Origin: Leptospiraceae bacterium | GTDB lineage: Bacteria > Spirochaetota > Leptospiria > Leptospirales > Leptospiraceae | DNA: 64,000 nucleotides | NCBI GenBank assembly: GCA_017996175.1 | Contig: JAGOHK010000011.1 | Location: 1-64,000, forward strand | Direction of reading: 5' to 3' | Part shown: piece by piece, positions 18,105 to 27,907 of the stretch | Layout of the letters: each line of letters begins with the position of its first letter | How positions within the stretch are numbered: position 1 is the stretch's first letter | Program-made: the position numbers and the translations under genes | Notes under the pieces: generated by a model | What the model saw: the letters and a program-made list of their open reading frames with translations, nothing else | Databases searched by the model: none | What the model was told of the DNA's origin: nothing

Positions 18105-18830
18105 ATGAATAGACAATTTATTAAGACTGCCCTCGTGATTGGAGTTCTATCTCTTTCTTTAGGTTACTGTAAATCTAATGACAATAAAGATACCCCAGAT
18201 CCTAATGCTAAGACTGCTGACGAAACCAAGAAGACTGATAGAGATTCTCTTGCTGATACATCAAAAGACGTTAAGCCTGTAGATTCGAAAGATTCTAAAG
18301 ATAGCAAAGATTCTAAGAATTCTCTCGCAATGCGTGCTGGAGAAGCAGCTGCAAAAGAGTTATTTGACAAGTTAAATGAGTCTCTTAAATCAGCTCGTTA
18401 TCCAGACGGTGAATCCATCAAAGGATTTGCTTACAAAAAATGGGATATTCCTAATAAGAAAGATTTCGTTCAGTGGGTAAAAGGTGCTGGAGCAGTTCTC
18501 AAGAAAGGTTTAGATGAACTTCCTGCCGCTTATACACTAGAAATTGCTGGTCACACTGATACAGTTGGACCTGAAACTCCAGTAGGTGATAAAAAAGGAA
18601 ATATGTTCTATTCTGAGCAAAGAGCAAAAGAAGTTAAACAAGCTCTTGTAAAACTCGGATTTCCTGAAAAAAGAATCGCGACCAAAGCAATGGGTTCTTC
18701 TAATCCAATTCCTGGTATCGATGGAGAAAGTGCACAAAATAGACGTGTAACTTTTCAATTCCTAGTTGGAGATGCTGAAGCTACTGGGTCATCTGATGTC
18801 CCTGGTGCTGAAACTGACGCTTCTAAATAA
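18105..18830 (+). CDS. loa22: Loa22-like OmpA-family outer-membrane lipoprotein
   Basis: 241-residue lipoprotein: signal peptide with lipobox LGYC (Cys22), an Asp/Lys/Ser-rich low-complexity linker (KDSKDSKDSKNS), then an OmpA C-terminal domain that binds peptidoglycan: LEIAGHTDTVGPETPVG, NMFYSEQRAKEVKQAL and SAQNRRVTFQF. RYPDGESIKGFAYKK and the GDKKGN insertion are shared, from memory, with Loa22, the surface lipoprotein of pathogenic Leptospira. The linker makes it longer than that protein (about 195 residues). AGAAAGGAAG before the ATG at 18105 supports this start; an upstream in-frame TTG would spoil the signal peptide. It is the clearest marker of Leptospiraceae here. Confidence 0.9.
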   Translation: MNRQFIKTALVIGVLSLSLGYCKSNDNKDTPDPNAKTADETKKTDRDSLADTSKDVKPVDSKDSKDSKDSKNSLAMRAGEAAAKELFDKLNESLKSARYPDGESIKGFAYKKWDIPNKKDFVQWVKGAGAVLKKGLDELPAAYTLEIAGHTDTVGPETPVGDKKGNMFYSEQRAKEVKQALVKLGFPEKRIATKAMGSSNPIPGIDGESAQNRRVTFQFLVGDAEATGSSDVPGAETDASK

Positions 18831-18855
18831 CTAGCGCCACTTGCATTTTGACTTC

Positions 18856-18893
18856 GCTCAATGTTCGATTTTTTTGAACTTTCGACATTGAGC
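18856..18893 (+). terminator. Inverted repeat, probable terminator of loa22
   Basis: Arms GCTCAATGTTCGA and TCGACATTGAGC pair with one bulge; loop about 13 bases. Followed only by TTTGTTG, so termination may be partial. Confidence 0.5.
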
Positions 18894-18914
18894 TTTGTTG
18901 AAACATAAACCAAT

Positions 18915-19265
18915 ATGAAAATCTACGAATACAAAGGTTGCTCTACTTGTAGAAAAGCTTTAAAGTTCTTAGATTCCAAGAAAATTCCTTACTCGAAAAT
19001 TCCAATTCGAGAAACTCCACCCTCAATTAGTGAACTCAAAAAAGCATTGAAATCTATGAATGGGGAGAGTAAGAAACTATTTAATACATCTGGACAAGAT
19101 TATAAAGCTTTGAATCTAAAAGAAAAACTTTTGGCTATGTCTCTAGATGATCAATTAAAGCTTCTGAGTCAAAATGGAAATTTAGTGAAAAGACCATTTG
19201 TAATTGCAACTGATTTTGTGTTGGTTGGTTTCAAAGAAGAAGATTGGAAGACAACATTTAAATAA
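18915..19265 (+). CDS. ArsC/Spx-family thioredoxin-fold protein
   Basis: 116 residues. Opens with IYEYKGCSTCRKALKFL, a C-x-x-C at residues 9-12 typical of the ArsC/Spx/YffB family, and has the LVKRPFVIATDFVLVGF cis-proline region. Family members are glutaredoxin- or thioredoxin-dependent arsenate reductases or Spx regulators that bind RNA polymerase; without the ars neighbours and with a C-x-x-C the role is open, with YffB-like reductase more likely than arsenate resistance. Starts 22 bases after the loa22 terminator. Confidence 0.82.
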   Translation: MKIYEYKGCSTCRKALKFLDSKKIPYSKIPIRETPPSISELKKALKSMNGESKKLFNTSGQDYKALNLKEKLLAMSLDDQLKLLSQNGNLVKRPFVIATDFVLVGFKEEDWKTTFK

Positions 19266-19273
19266 ATTCCACT

Positions 19274-19906
19274 TTAGATTCTATCGAATCCTTTTCCTTC
19301 TCTTAGAACTTCCATTTCGTCGTTTGTAAAATCTAAAACAGTAGACGTTTCTACTTTTGCAATTCCGCCGTCTATAATCCCACTCACACGGCTTCCAAAT
19401 AAATCTTCCAAGTCATTTATATCTGTCAGGTATTCATCGCCTGTAAAAACGGATGTGCAAGTAATAGTTCCTTCATGGACTCTGAGTAACTCTTGAATAA
19501 AAATACTGTCAGGAATTCTAATCCCAATTGTCTTTGCTTTTGTGTTGGCAGTTGTCCAGCGAGGTATATTCTTGTTAGCCTTGAGGATAAAGGTAAAAGG
19601 TCCCGGAGTAATTCTTTTCATGAGTTTGAATGCGTCATTTGGAAGAGACTCTACATACTCCGAGGCTGTAGAAATATCAGGACATAAAAGAGACAATGGT
19701 TTATTTTTATCTGTATTTTTTAGTTCATGTAATTTTTCAATTCCCTGTTTCGATTTTGAATCAGCTATGATCGCATACACCGTATCTGTTGGGAAAATAT
19801 AAATAAATCCATTTCGTAAATTGTCGGATATGGTCTTTAGAATTCTGACTTCTGGATTTTGAGGATGAAGCTCTAGTATCATAAGAGTTGTCTTGGAGAG
19901 AAACAT
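19274..19906 (-). CDS. YciO/YrdC/Sua5-family protein
   Basis: 210 residues with the YrdC-like fold: FIYIFPTDTVYAIIADSKSK (nucleotide-binding KxR/PTDT region), NKPLSLLCPDIS, ITPGPFTFILKANKNIPRW and GIRIPDS. It resembles the YciO branch more than TsaC/Sua5, because the C-terminus ends soon after VLREGKGF. The Sua5 branch makes the threonylcarbamoyl-AMP precursor of the t6A tRNA modification; YciO activity is less clear. An internal ATG at 19882 fits E. coli YciO better, while the ATG at 19906 sits just past the stop of the upstream gene. No strong ribosome site separates them. Confidence 0.8.
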   Translation of the reverse strand: MFLSKTTLMILELHPQNPEVRILKTISDNLRNGFIYIFPTDTVYAIIADSKSKQGIEKLHELKNTDKNKPLSLLCPDISTASEYVESLPNDAFKLMKRITPGPFTFILKANKNIPRWTTANTKAKTIGIRIPDSIFIQELLRVHEGTITCTSVFTGDEYLTDINDLEDLFGSRVSGIIDGGIAKVETSTVLDFTNDEMEVLREGKGFDRI

Positions 19907-19910
19907 GGCA

Positions 19911-20144
19911 TTAGTCGTTTAAGGGGTTACAGACGGTTTTGCGCCCTTTGTAGCTATCTAACATTTTATTGTAGTCAATTACTCCATCATCTGTGACTAA
20001 ATCTCTTTTGATATAATGTTCTCCGTCTTCATAGTAATTTCCAATCGTATCGCAGTCATTTATATCAATATTTTTTTTCTTTCGATTACAATTTGCCTGA
20101 AATAAAATCAGGCAAATTAGAATGTAAAAGCAGAGTTTTTTCAT
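19911..20144 (-). CDS. Small lipoprotein, unknown function
   Basis: 77 residues: signal peptide ending FQANC (Cys at residue 19 as lipidation site), then a short acidic, basic and Tyr-rich domain with two cysteines (DCDTIG and the TVCNP near the end). Not recognised. It sits between the YciO gene and the helical exported protein with 2-4 base gaps, so all three form one operon. The signal-peptide coding sequence contains an 11-base inverted repeat (20090-20118). Confidence 0.7.
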   Translation of the reverse strand: MKKLCFYILICLILFQANCNRKKKNIDINDCDTIGNYYEDGEHYIKRDLVTDDGVIDYNKMLDSYKGRKTVCNPLND

Positions 20145-20146
20145 TG

Positions 20147-21145
20147 TTATTTTTTTGCTGGAGTAGTTGCAGGCTCTGTAGCTGTTTTGGGAGCTTCTTT
20201 GGCTTCTTTTTTTGGCTCTACTTCTTTTTTGTCCGGTTTATCAGTCTTATCCGTTTCTTTGTTGATATTCATTTCACCGTATTTATTGGTCAGGCTTTTT
20301 TTAATTTGTTCCCGTTCTTTTTCTCTTTCCTTTTCCCGAGCCGCAAATACTAAACCTAATGAGTCATCGTAATCTTTTAGATATTCTTTTGGAATATAAT
20401 CATCATCTAAAATTAAATTCTTTCCAATACGTTCGGCTAATTTTAGATTTTTATTTTTATGTTTATTAATCGTATAGTAAATTTTAAAAAGACTTTGGAG
20501 TGCATTTTTTTGTTCATATAAAGCATCGATATAATTGCTCTTAGCCGCTAGAATTTGTGCACCAGTGGAAAATTCATTTGCAATTACAAGTTGTTTTTCG
20601 AGTACAGGATAAATTGAATCATCCGTATCAGAGTTTACTTTTAGATCAACGAGTTGAAAAGAGGCGTCTGCATAGAGTTTGCTGTAAGTCTCGACATATT
20701 TTTTTGAAAAAACTTCCGCCTCTGTATTTAGATCTAAATGATTTTGCTCAAAAATTCTTCTAGAAGTAATATAATTTTTTTCTTGAAACTTAATACTTCC
20801 ATCTACATAGTTTTTCATAATCGCATTAAATTTTTCATCTGTTCCATAATTCAAAAAAGAACTTTTGAGTCTTTTTAGATTTTTCAAATTATTTCGTTTA
20901 TAGTCAGAAGATACAATTTGTGGATCTACAGTAACAGTGCCTGTTTCCATTTTCAGAGGTTTACCTTCCTCTTTTTTTTCTGTCGGTGTCTTTGTTGGTT
21001 CAGGTGCATTTTTGGTGTCTTTTACACTTACCTGACCGAAAAGAGAAAAACTAAAACAAAGTAAAAGAAGAATAAATTTACTAGAATGTAAATGGAAGGA
21101 ATGATTGGAATTTATAGAATTAAGCAAAGAAGTATGAGTTTTCAT
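20147..21145 (-). CDS. Exported mainly helical protein, unknown function
   Basis: 332 residues. Signal peptide of about 37 residues with an extended n-region, then a Thr/Pro/Lys/Glu segment, a long alpha-helical middle (IMKNYVDGSIKFQEKNYITS onward, TPR-like spacing) and a very charged C-terminus rich in Lys, Glu, Asp, Pro and Ala. The tail EPATTPAKK is the common low-complexity end of spirochete periplasmic proteins. No family recognised. First gene of a three-gene minus-strand operon. Confidence 0.7.
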   Translation of the reverse strand: MKTHTSLLNSINSNHSFHLHSSKFILLLLCFSFSLFGQVSVKDTKNAPEPTKTPTEKKEEGKPLKMETGTVTVDPQIVSSDYKRNNLKNLKRLKSSFLNYGTDEKFNAIMKNYVDGSIKFQEKNYITSRRIFEQNHLDLNTEAEVFSKKYVETYSKLYADASFQLVDLKVNSDTDDSIYPVLEKQLVIANEFSTGAQILAAKSNYIDALYEQKNALQSLFKIYYTINKHKNKNLKLAERIGKNLILDDDYIPKEYLKDYDDSLGLVFAAREKEREKEREQIKKSLTNKYGEMNINKETDKTDKPDKKEVEPKKEAKEAPKTATEPATTPAKK

Positions 21146-21192
21146 AGTATACTTATTATCGACATTTTTGCTCTTTACGTAAGAGTGGATGA

Positions 21193-21750
21193 ATGTTAAT
21201 TTTAAAGTCTGCCTCCCCTAGACGAAAACAAGTTTTTGAAAATTTAAAATTACAGTTCCAAGTGGAACCTTCTCATATTGATGAAAATACTCGAGATAAA
21301 GAAATCCCATTAGATTACCTCAGAAGAGTAACGATTGCTAAACTGGACACTGAAAAATCTAATTTGGAAAATGTGTACGTCTCATCCGATACGATCGTTG
21401 TTTTAGACAATCGGATTCTAGCAAAACCTAAGGATTTTGCGGAAGGCATGAAAATTCTTTCTTTTTTGTCCGGTAAAATCCATTCAGTATATTCTGGATT
21501 AGCTATTTGGAAGGCAGGGCAAGTTTTCTATGACTTCGATGAAACTAAAGTGGAGTTTAAAGTTTTAGGCGAGCTTGAAATTCGAAAGTATTTAGAAGAG
21601 GCAAAACCTTACGATAAAGCAGGAGCTTATGGAATCCAAGATGCAGGAACTCCTGTATCTAACTACATTGGGTCTTATACAAATGTGTTAGGGTTTCCGA
21701 TTCGAAAATTCTATCAGTTTTTTAGAGTATGGGAAGAGTTTTTAAGCTAA
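21193..21750 (+). CDS. maf: Maf-family nucleotide pyrophosphatase
   Basis: 185-residue house-cleaning enzyme that hydrolyses non-canonical nucleoside triphosphates. Motifs: LILKSASPRRKQVFENL at the N-terminus (SxSPRR substrate loop), SSDTIVVLDNRILAKP, SGKIHSVYSG, and YDKAGAYGIQDAGTPV with GSYTNVLGFP near the end. The canonical GADT is SSDT here. Length is normal. Its last 9 bases overlap the convergent small gene. Confidence 0.9.
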   Translation: MLILKSASPRRKQVFENLKLQFQVEPSHIDENTRDKEIPLDYLRRVTIAKLDTEKSNLENVYVSSDTIVVLDNRILAKPKDFAEGMKILSFLSGKIHSVYSGLAIWKAGQVFYDFDETKVEFKVLGELEIRKYLEEAKPYDKAGAYGIQDAGTPVSNYIGSYTNVLGFPIRKFYQFFRVWEEFLS

Positions 21751-21969
21751 AATATCCAAGATCGCACCGCGCTCGGTTGGGGCTTTGTCTTTGTCTGAGC
21801 CTTGTTTGTTTGCATTTTTGAATTCTTTGAAGGCTGAGGCATTAAAAAAGTTGTCGTTAGAATAAATCTTATTTACTTGTTCGATAGGAGCATAAGTATA
21901 GATAGGTCGAATGTAAGCAAATGGCTCGGAAACGAGTGATATTCTTTGTGCACCTTCACCAAAATTCAT
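21742..21969 (-). CDS. Small conserved-looking hypothetical protein
   Basis: 75 residues from ATG at 21969, preceded by AAAAGAGGTAATC; a longer start at 22035 would overlap the holA start and has no ribosome site. Begins MNFGEGAQRISLVSEPFAYI and ends in RGAILDILA. No membrane segment. Not recognised. Divergent from holA with 47 bases between the starts. Confidence 0.6.
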   Translation of the reverse strand: MNFGEGAQRISLVSEPFAYIRPIYTYAPIEQVNKIYSNDNFFNASAFKEFKNANKQGSDKDKAPTERGAILDILA

Positions 21970-22016
21970 AACTAGATTACCTCTTTTATAACTATCGGAT
22001 TTAGTGTACCAGAAAT

Positions 22017-23126
22017 ATGGCAGAAAAACAAGCAAAAAAAAAGGAAATTACAGAATTTAAGAATTTTCCTGAATTTTTAGCCGCATACCAGACTAAAAAA
22101 ATTCTCCCCCAAGTTTATATTTATGCCTCAACCGACTCGTTTGAGTTTGATTTGATTACCGATGTATACCGATCTGAGCTGACTTCCAACGGGGAGCCTT
22201 TGGAAATTGTGGTTTATGTCGCGGAATCGGGAGATTTTGAGAAATTATTTTCGGAAATGTTCAACTTCAGTATGTTTTCTAGCCAAAAGCTTCTCATCAT
22301 TCGTTCTGGATCTGATTTCTTTAAGCCAATCTTACTTGCTGGAAAGAAGGAGATGTATGAGAGTTTTCGGCGCAATATTTCTACTTTAGCTGAAAAAGTA
22401 TACGTTTTACTTCATTATGATGCCAAGGATGTTCCAGCAAAATTAGCAACTTTATTCGATAATCGTTTTGCTCTATTAAAAAGTAGAAATTTCTATGCTG
22501 ACGAGAGAAAGCCTGCCTTAGAAGGAATACTAAAGACCGAAAAAGTCTTATTGGAAGATGCGGCGAGAGATGAGTTCCTGCATCGAATTCCACCCAATAC
22601 GGGTTCTTACATAAAGGGAATTCGTAAACTCAAGCTCATGTTAAATAAAAAGGAATTTACCCTCGAAGATATTGAGGAAGTTCTATTTAACCGAGCCGAA
22701 TTTAATCCGTTCCAATTGGTGGATTTGCTGTTTTCGAATAATAAATATGAGTTTTTTCGGGAATTTTCCAAGTTCAAACCCGGACCGGAGAGCACGTTTG
22801 TGTATTTATCTCTGCTCTCAGCCCTACTGAATCGGGCGGATGAAATAAGGAAGGCAAAAATTCTACTAAAACGTTTTCGAGATGAGAACGATGCTGAGTT
22901 TTTTAAATACTTAGGAATGTCTTCCTATTCGGACGGGCGAAAGAAATTTACCAAAAGTAGATTACGACGGGAAACCAAGTTATTTAGGACGGAAGCTCTG
23001 GACTTTTTATACGAATTGATCCTGGATTTGAATATAAAAGCCAAGTCAAGCTCCATCAAGGATGAGGGAAATTTTTATATCACAAGAGAATTTAATAAAT
23101 TGTTCTATATTTTATCATCGAGTTGA
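22017..23126 (+). CDS. holA: DNA polymerase III delta subunit
   Basis: 369 residues. Clamp-loader subunit that opens the beta sliding clamp. The layout matches HolA: YIYASTDSFEFDLITDVYRSEL at the N-terminus, NFSMFSSQKLLIIRSGSDFF in the AAA+-like domain I, the helical linker domain with LVDLLFSNNKYEFFREFSKF, and the collar domain to the end. No Walker motif, as expected for delta. Sequence is divergent but the order of blocks is typical. Confidence 0.82.
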   Translation: MAEKQAKKKEITEFKNFPEFLAAYQTKKILPQVYIYASTDSFEFDLITDVYRSELTSNGEPLEIVVYVAESGDFEKLFSEMFNFSMFSSQKLLIIRSGSDFFKPILLAGKKEMYESFRRNISTLAEKVYVLLHYDAKDVPAKLATLFDNRFALLKSRNFYADERKPALEGILKTEKVLLEDAARDEFLHRIPPNTGSYIKGIRKLKLMLNKKEFTLEDIEEVLFNRAEFNPFQLVDLLFSNNKYEFFREFSKFKPGPESTFVYLSLLSALLNRADEIRKAKILLKRFRDENDAEFFKYLGMSSYSDGRKKFTKSRLRRETKLFRTEALDFLYELILDLNIKAKSSSIKDEGNFYITREFNKLFYILSSS

Positions 23127-23151
23127 CATTTTTCCACTATCTTGCTATTAT
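23123..23151 (+). promoter_or_regulatory. Predicted sigma-70 promoter upstream of the 85-residue gene
   Basis: TTGACA (23123-23128), exactly 17 bases, TATTAT (23146-23151); the -35 box overlaps the stop codon of holA. Confidence 0.65.
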
Positions 23152-23219
23152 GTCACTTCCCTCTCTGGGAAATTCTTTTTGTTTAAGAAAAATTATACTA
23201 TTTTGCCGAAATTAGAAGT

Positions 23220-23477
23220 ATGGAGAAAAAATTGATACAAGAGTTAGAACCTTTGTCTGTTGACCGCTTTACCCCTTTTTCAAGACCCAGTTTTTCCAAT
23301 CCTGACCTTTTTGCGATGCATAGAGTTTTAGTAAATTGTGCAGAAAGTTTCACAGAATACCTCGAAAAATCGAAAGAACCGATTCGTTTTACTGATAATG
23401 TAGTTCCTCTCAAAAAAGAATTTGTGAAATTTATTCATCTACCAAATGGGACTCAGACTTTGTTTGGGGAAATCTAA
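23220..23477 (+). CDS. Hypothetical protein of 85 residues
   Basis: Not recognised. Soluble, no signal peptide; begins MEKKLIQELEPLSVDRFTPF and ends HLPNGTQTLFGEI. It is preceded by a well-formed promoter and a weak ribosome site, which supports a real gene. The nucleotidase gene follows after 29 bases. Confidence 0.6.
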   Translation: MEKKLIQELEPLSVDRFTPFSRPSFSNPDLFAMHRVLVNCAESFTEYLEKSKEPIRFTDNVVPLKKEFVKFIHLPNGTQTLFGEI

Positions 23478-23506
23478 CCGGCTACTTCTTATTAGCCTTA
23501 CGATAG

Positions 23507-23926
23507 ATGAAAAAGAAAATTCTCTATGTGGATTTAGACGGAGTACTCGCCGACTATGATCACGCAAAACAACGAACAACCGAAGAAGAACGCACACAAA
23601 AAGGTTTTTTTGAAAATCTTCCTCCTATAAATGGAGCAGTAGATGCTTTCAAAAAACTATCTGAAAAATACGAAACTTATTTTTTATCCACAGCTCCTTG
23701 GACAAATCTTCATGCACCGTCTGAAAAAAGAATCTGGGTTGAAAAACACCTTGGTGAATTTGCTTTTAAAAAATTAATCCTAACGCATAATAAGGGTTTG
23801 CTCAAAGGTGATTATTTAATTGATGATAGACTTTTAAATGGTGTAGAAGAATTTGAAGGAGAGCATATTCATTTTGGTTCAGAGAAATTTAAAACTTGGA
23901 AAGATGTGTTAGATTATTTGCTCTAA
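23507..23926 (+). CDS. 5'-nucleotidase, 5'(3')-deoxyribonucleotidase (NT5C-like HAD)
   Basis: 139-residue HAD-superfamily phosphatase. Motif I YVDLDGVLADYD (catalytic aspartates), motif II STAPW, a Lys near THNKGLLKGD and motif IV LIDDRLLNG. Compact size and the VDLDGVLADY pattern match the mitochondrial and bacterial 5'(3')-deoxyribonucleotidase (NT5C) family. Cytoplasmic; may trim nucleotide pools. The start follows the 85-residue gene closely and the RND gene follows after 9 bases. Confidence 0.85.
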   Translation: MKKKILYVDLDGVLADYDHAKQRTTEEERTQKGFFENLPPINGAVDAFKKLSEKYETYFLSTAPWTNLHAPSEKRIWVEKHLGEFAFKKLILTHNKGLLKGDYLIDDRLLNGVEEFEGEHIHFGSEKFKTWKDVLDYLL

Positions 23927-23935
23927 AAGGAAATC

Positions 23936-26900
23936 ATGATAGAAAACCTAATCGAATTTTCCATTCGAAAAAAATATATTGTATTACTAGTAACCCTTCT
24001 TATATCAATCATAGGATTTTACAATGCATCTAAGCTTTCTGTTGACGCAGTACCAGATGTGACTAACGTGCAAGTATCCGCTGTGACAGTTTCACCTGGT
24101 TTGTCACCGATGGAAGTAGAGCAGTTTATTACCAATCCAATCGAATTGCAACTCATGGGAATTCCCGGAGCAACAGAAATCCGATCTATTTCTAGAACTG
24201 GTATCAGCAGTGTGACAGTGATTTTTGAGGATAGTGTAAATATATGGTTCGCAAGACAGCTTGTAAGTGAAAGATTAAAAGTAGCCGATAAAGAAATTCC
24301 ACCTGAATACGGGCAACCGGAATTATCCCCTGTAGCAACTGCACTCGGAGATATTTATGAGTTTGCGCTTACCTCTGATAGGCATAGTCCAATGGAACTA
24401 AGGACTTATATAGATTGGGAATTATCTAAAAGAATAAAATCTGTTCCAGGTGTGATTGAAGTAAATTCTATTGGGGGAGAGGCGAAAGAATTTCAAGTAA
24501 TCATTGATCCGCGTAATCTAGTAACGCATAATCTGACTTTATCCGAAATATACGATGATATAAAATCTGCAAATACAAATACTGGTGGTGGATACATCAT
24601 TAAGGGCAAAGAACAGGTAGTCATCCGTGGAGAAGGGCAATTCGAAGGAGTTGATGAAATTAAACGTGTGGCAGTTCGAACGGCAACGGATGGAACACCT
24701 CTATTACTCGGACAAATTGCAGATGTAAAGATAGGTCCTGCACTGCGATTTGGAATAGCGAGTAAAAATCAAAAAGAAGTAGTAGGGGCAACAGTAATTA
24801 TGCTCCTAGGGCAAAATTCTAGAAACGTTGTGCGCGATGTGAAAGTGAAAATTGCTGAAATAGAATCAAATCTACCTGCTGGGATGAAAATAGAGCCTTT
24901 TTATGATCGTTCAGAATTTATCAACCGCGCACTTTCTACTATTTTTATAAATCTTACTGAGGGCGCATTGCTCGTATTGATCACACTTATTATCACGCTT
25001 GGAACCCTGAAAGGGGGAGCGTTAGTTGCTATGGCAATTCCTATTTCCATGTTATGTGCTGTAATATTTATGAAGCAGTTAGATGTAGTGGGTAACTTGA
25101 TGAGTTTAGGTGCCCTTGATTTCGGGTTGTTAGTCGATGGATCTATTGTGATGTTAGAGTCAGTGATGGCTGGATTTGTAACCAAAAAATATCTATTCCA
25201 AAAACCCATGAATCGATTTGAAATAGCAGAGATTACCGAGGGAATCATCTTAGAAAATTGTAATCGTGTAGGAAGAGCGGCAGCATTTTCAGTTGCGATT
25301 ATCATGTTAGTTTACTTACCTCTTATGGTATTAGAAGGTGTGGAAGGAAGAATGTTTCGTCCGATGGCGATTACGGTTGCTTTGGCGCTTGGAGCAGCAC
25401 TTCTATTTTCGTTAACAGTTTTTCCGGCGAGTCTTGCCATTGCGTTTCAGAAACCAATTTTTCATAAGAGTCATTATTGGGACTACTTAGAGGATAAGTA
25501 TCAGTTGTTATTAGACTGGGGATTTGGGAAAAAAAGACAGATTACTCTTTGTGCAATCGGTCTTGTATTTTTTTCCTTACTCATCGGTACAACTCTCGGT
25601 TCAGAATTTATCCCGCGAATTGATGAGGGAGAGTTAGAGATGGACGTTAAGCGCCTTCCCTCTACATCTATTGAATATTCAAGGGACTTAAATATGGAGA
25701 TTGAAAAAGTCTTAGAAGATTTTGATGAAATTAAAAGTGTGGTTTCGCGTGTGGGAAGAGGGGAGTCAGCAGCAGAACCTCTTGGAACCGATGAAACTAG
25801 TATAATGATTAAATTAAAAGACAGAAGCGATTGGAAAAAAAAGAAAACTCGCGAAGAGTTGATGATGGAAATCAAAGATAAGGTATTACAAAATATTCCA
25901 TCCAGTTATATTAGTATGTCCCAACCAATTGAAAATAGGATTAATTCGTTATTAGCCGGTTCAAAGGCAGATATCGTAGTTAAGGTATATGGAGACGATT
26001 TAAATCATCTCAAAAAGATTGGAGACGATATTTCTTCAGTCATGAAAGAAATTCAAGGGACAGGAGATATTCGTGTACAAAGAGTGCTCGGACTTCCCGT
26101 TCTTCGGATAAATGCAAATTATGATCTAATGGCACGTTATGGTGCATCTGCTTCGGAAATTTTACGAACAGTAGAAATGTTACGTGTGGGAACTAACGCA
26201 GGAAAAATTTTTGAAGGATTGAAACGTTTTGATCTAGTGCTTCGTCTTGATTTAGATATTATTAAAGACATTAAACAAATTAATAATATTCCGGTGATGA
26301 CAATTACTGGAAAAACAATTCCACTGGGGCAGGTGGCGGATATTGAACTTATTGAATCTGCGGCTTCTATACAAAGAGAGGCTCTTAAAAGAAGACTCTT
26401 TGTTGAAGTAAATATCAGGGGACGTGACCTAGTTGGTTACATCGAAGAGGCACAAGAAAAAACAAAAGTGATTACTGCTAATTTACCCCTAGGGTATGAA
26501 ATAAAATGGGGTGGTCAGTTTGAAAATTTCACAAGAGCAAAGAACAGGCTAATGCTTGTTGTCCCCATTGCACTTGCAATTATTTTTGGGATGCTGATAC
26601 TTGCATTTGGGAATGTATTTTATGCATTAGGTGTATTTATGGTTGTACCATTAGCCGCTTCTGGGGGAATTATAAGCCTTGTACTTCGTGGTCTTCCATT
26701 CAGTATACCAGCAGGGGTTGGATTTATCGCCGTGAGTGGAATTGCAGTATTAAATGGTGTAGTTTACGCGTCTACACTGAAAGATAAATTAAAAGAAGGA
26801 GTCGAACTTTCTCTGGCAGTAAAGGTTGCTGCCATCGAGTCTCTTCGTCCTGTGATGACAACTGAGTTAATTGCGGCTATCGGGTTTATCCCCATGGCGA

Positions 26901-27115
26901 TTTCTAGTATGGCAGGAGCCGAAGTCCAACGACCACTGGCAACAGTAGTCATTGGTGGGGTTATAATCGCCACAATCTTGTCCCGCTTACTTCTTCCGAT
27001 TACTATGGAGTATCTCCTTACCAAAGCAGAAGGTTTTGACGAAAAAAAACAAGCCAAAATCGAAGCAACGAAAACAAATCTAATCGCTCTTCTGGATCAA
27101 GGAGAAAGTGAGTAG
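23936..27115 (+). CDS. CzcA-type heavy-metal RND efflux pump
   Basis: 1059-residue inner-membrane proton-driven exporter, full length, with 12 predicted helices. The first helix [20 protein letters not shown] and the pore domains are typical; the HME-RND signature [18 protein letters not shown] (about residues 394-411) with its aspartates marks the metal subgroup (Czc/Cus), unlike the AcrB multidrug type. The membrane-fusion and outer-membrane-channel genes that usually accompany it are not adjacent; the gene follows the nucleotidase gene instead. It may use partners encoded elsewhere. Confidence 0.9.
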   Translation: MIENLIEFSIRKKYIVLLVTLLISIIGFYNASKLSVDAVPDVTNVQVSAVTVSPGLSPMEVEQFITNPIELQLMGIPGATEIRSISRTGISSVTVIFEDSVNIWFARQLVSERLKVADKEIPPEYGQPELSPVATALGDIYEFALTSDRHSPMELRTYIDWELSKRIKSVPGVIEVNSIGGEAKEFQVIIDPRNLVTHNLTLSEIYDDIKSANTNTGGGYIIKGKEQVVIRGEGQFEGVDEIKRVAVRTATDGTPLLLGQIADVKIGPALRFGIASKNQKEVVGATVIMLLGQNSRNVVRDVKVKIAEIESNLPAGMKIEPFYDRSEFINRALSTIFINLTEGALLVLITLIITLGTLKGGALVAMAIPISMLCAVIFMKQLDVVGNLMSLGALDFGLLVDGSIVMLESVMAGFVTKKYLFQKPMNRFEIAEITEGIILENCNRVGRAAAFSVAIIMLVYLPLMVLEGVEGRMFRPMAITVALALGAALLFSLTVFPASLAIAFQKPIFHKSHYWDYLEDKYQLLLDWGFGKKRQITLCAIGLVFFSLLIGTTLGSEFIPRIDEGELEMDVKRLPSTSIEYSRDLNMEIEKVLEDFDEIKSVVSRVGRGESAAEPLGTDETSIMIKLKDRSDWKKKKTREELMMEIKDKVLQNIPSSYISMSQPIENRINSLLAGSKADIVVKVYGDDLNHLKKIGDDISSVMKEIQGTGDIRVQRVLGLPVLRINANYDLMARYGASASEILRTVEMLRVGTNAGKIFEGLKRFDLVLRLDLDIIKDIKQINNIPVMTITGKTIPLGQVADIELIESAASIQREALKRRLFVEVNIRGRDLVGYIEEAQEKTKVITANLPLGYEIKWGGQFENFTRAKNRLMLVVPIALAIIFGMLILAFGNVFYALGVFMVVPLAASGGIISLVLRGLPFSIPAGVGFIAVSGIAVLNGVVYASTLKDKLKEGVELSLAVKVAAIESLRPVMTTELIAAIGFIPMAISSMAGAEVQRPLATVVIGGVIIATILSRLLLPITMEYLLTKAEGFDEKKQAKIEATKTNLIALLDQGESE

Positions 27116-27124
27116 GCGAAAATT

Positions 27125-27829
27125 TTACTCACTCATATAAATTATATTCAAATTCCTACCCATGTCTTTGCATCTATGGCTGTGATAATCGGGATTTTCT
27201 ATTGTGCAAATTCCAGAATCGGAAAATTGGATTGGAATTTGGTTTTCTAGAAAACGTTTTTTTAGGACAATATCTATACCCAGAGAATACTTTTGATTAC
27301 CCTTTGGTTCAATTGCTTCCGGGGAGTATGCTTTGAACTTTTCGAATAAATCTCCTGCAACCTCGTAGTTTTTTTTACGGGCACACGGACCTAGATAAAC
27401 ATGAATTGAATCTAGAGAATGACCTTGTTGTTTTAGATGGGAAAAAAGTTTTTCCGAAATTCCAAGCTCTGTGCCTTTCCAGCCTGAGTGGATGATTCCG
27501 ATTAGCTTCTCTTTCTCTGACCAGAAAAAAATCGGCATACAATCGGCAGTTTTTACAACCAATACTTCGTCTGGTTTAGTTGTGTAGAGTGCGTCTCCGT
27601 CTACTACTTCGTTTACTAAATCTTTTGTGTTGTAAAATTTATCTCCATGCACTTGGTCTAGCACAAAAACCTTGTTTGCCGGTATTTTTGTTTTTTTTGC
27701 TACTAATTCTTTGATTGCTGTTGTTAGTTCTTCTTTTGGAACACCTTCTAGTTCTTTGGTTTCTGCTTTTCCTAATACCGAAAAATGAACAGAGCTCGAA
27801 AAATTGGTTTGTATTTCTTTTTCTATCAT
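27125..27829 (-). CDS. Laccase-domain purine nucleosidase/PgeF-like protein (YfiH family)
   Basis: 234 residues. Carries the family metal-site blocks: DQVHGDKFYN, VKTADCMPIFFW, GIIHSGWKGTELG and CTIENPDYHSHRCKD near the C-terminus. Members of this copper/zinc-binding family (YfiH, PgeF) correct mis-amidated peptidoglycan precursors or act as polyphenol oxidases or nucleoside phosphorylases; the substrate cannot be decided from sequence. Convergent with the RND gene, 10 bases apart. Confidence 0.88.
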   Translation of the reverse strand: MIEKEIQTNFSSSVHFSVLGKAETKELEGVPKEELTTAIKELVAKKTKIPANKVFVLDQVHGDKFYNTKDLVNEVVDGDALYTTKPDEVLVVKTADCMPIFFWSEKEKLIGIIHSGWKGTELGISEKLFSHLKQQGHSLDSIHVYLGPCARKKNYEVAGDLFEKFKAYSPEAIEPKGNQKYSLGIDIVLKKRFLENQIPIQFSDSGICTIENPDYHSHRCKDMGRNLNIIYMSE

Positions 27830-27907
27830 GGTATAATAACATTAGGCTAAAACCCTAGATTCGATAAAGCTAAAAATATAGATTAACATTAGATCGGGAG
27901 GTGTGTC

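Noticed and set aside
20090-20118. 11-bp inverted repeat in the lipoprotein signal-peptide sequence as a regulatory hairpin
   Set aside because: Lies inside a coding sequence with a plausible signal peptide; not enough evidence beyond chance or another small palindrome.
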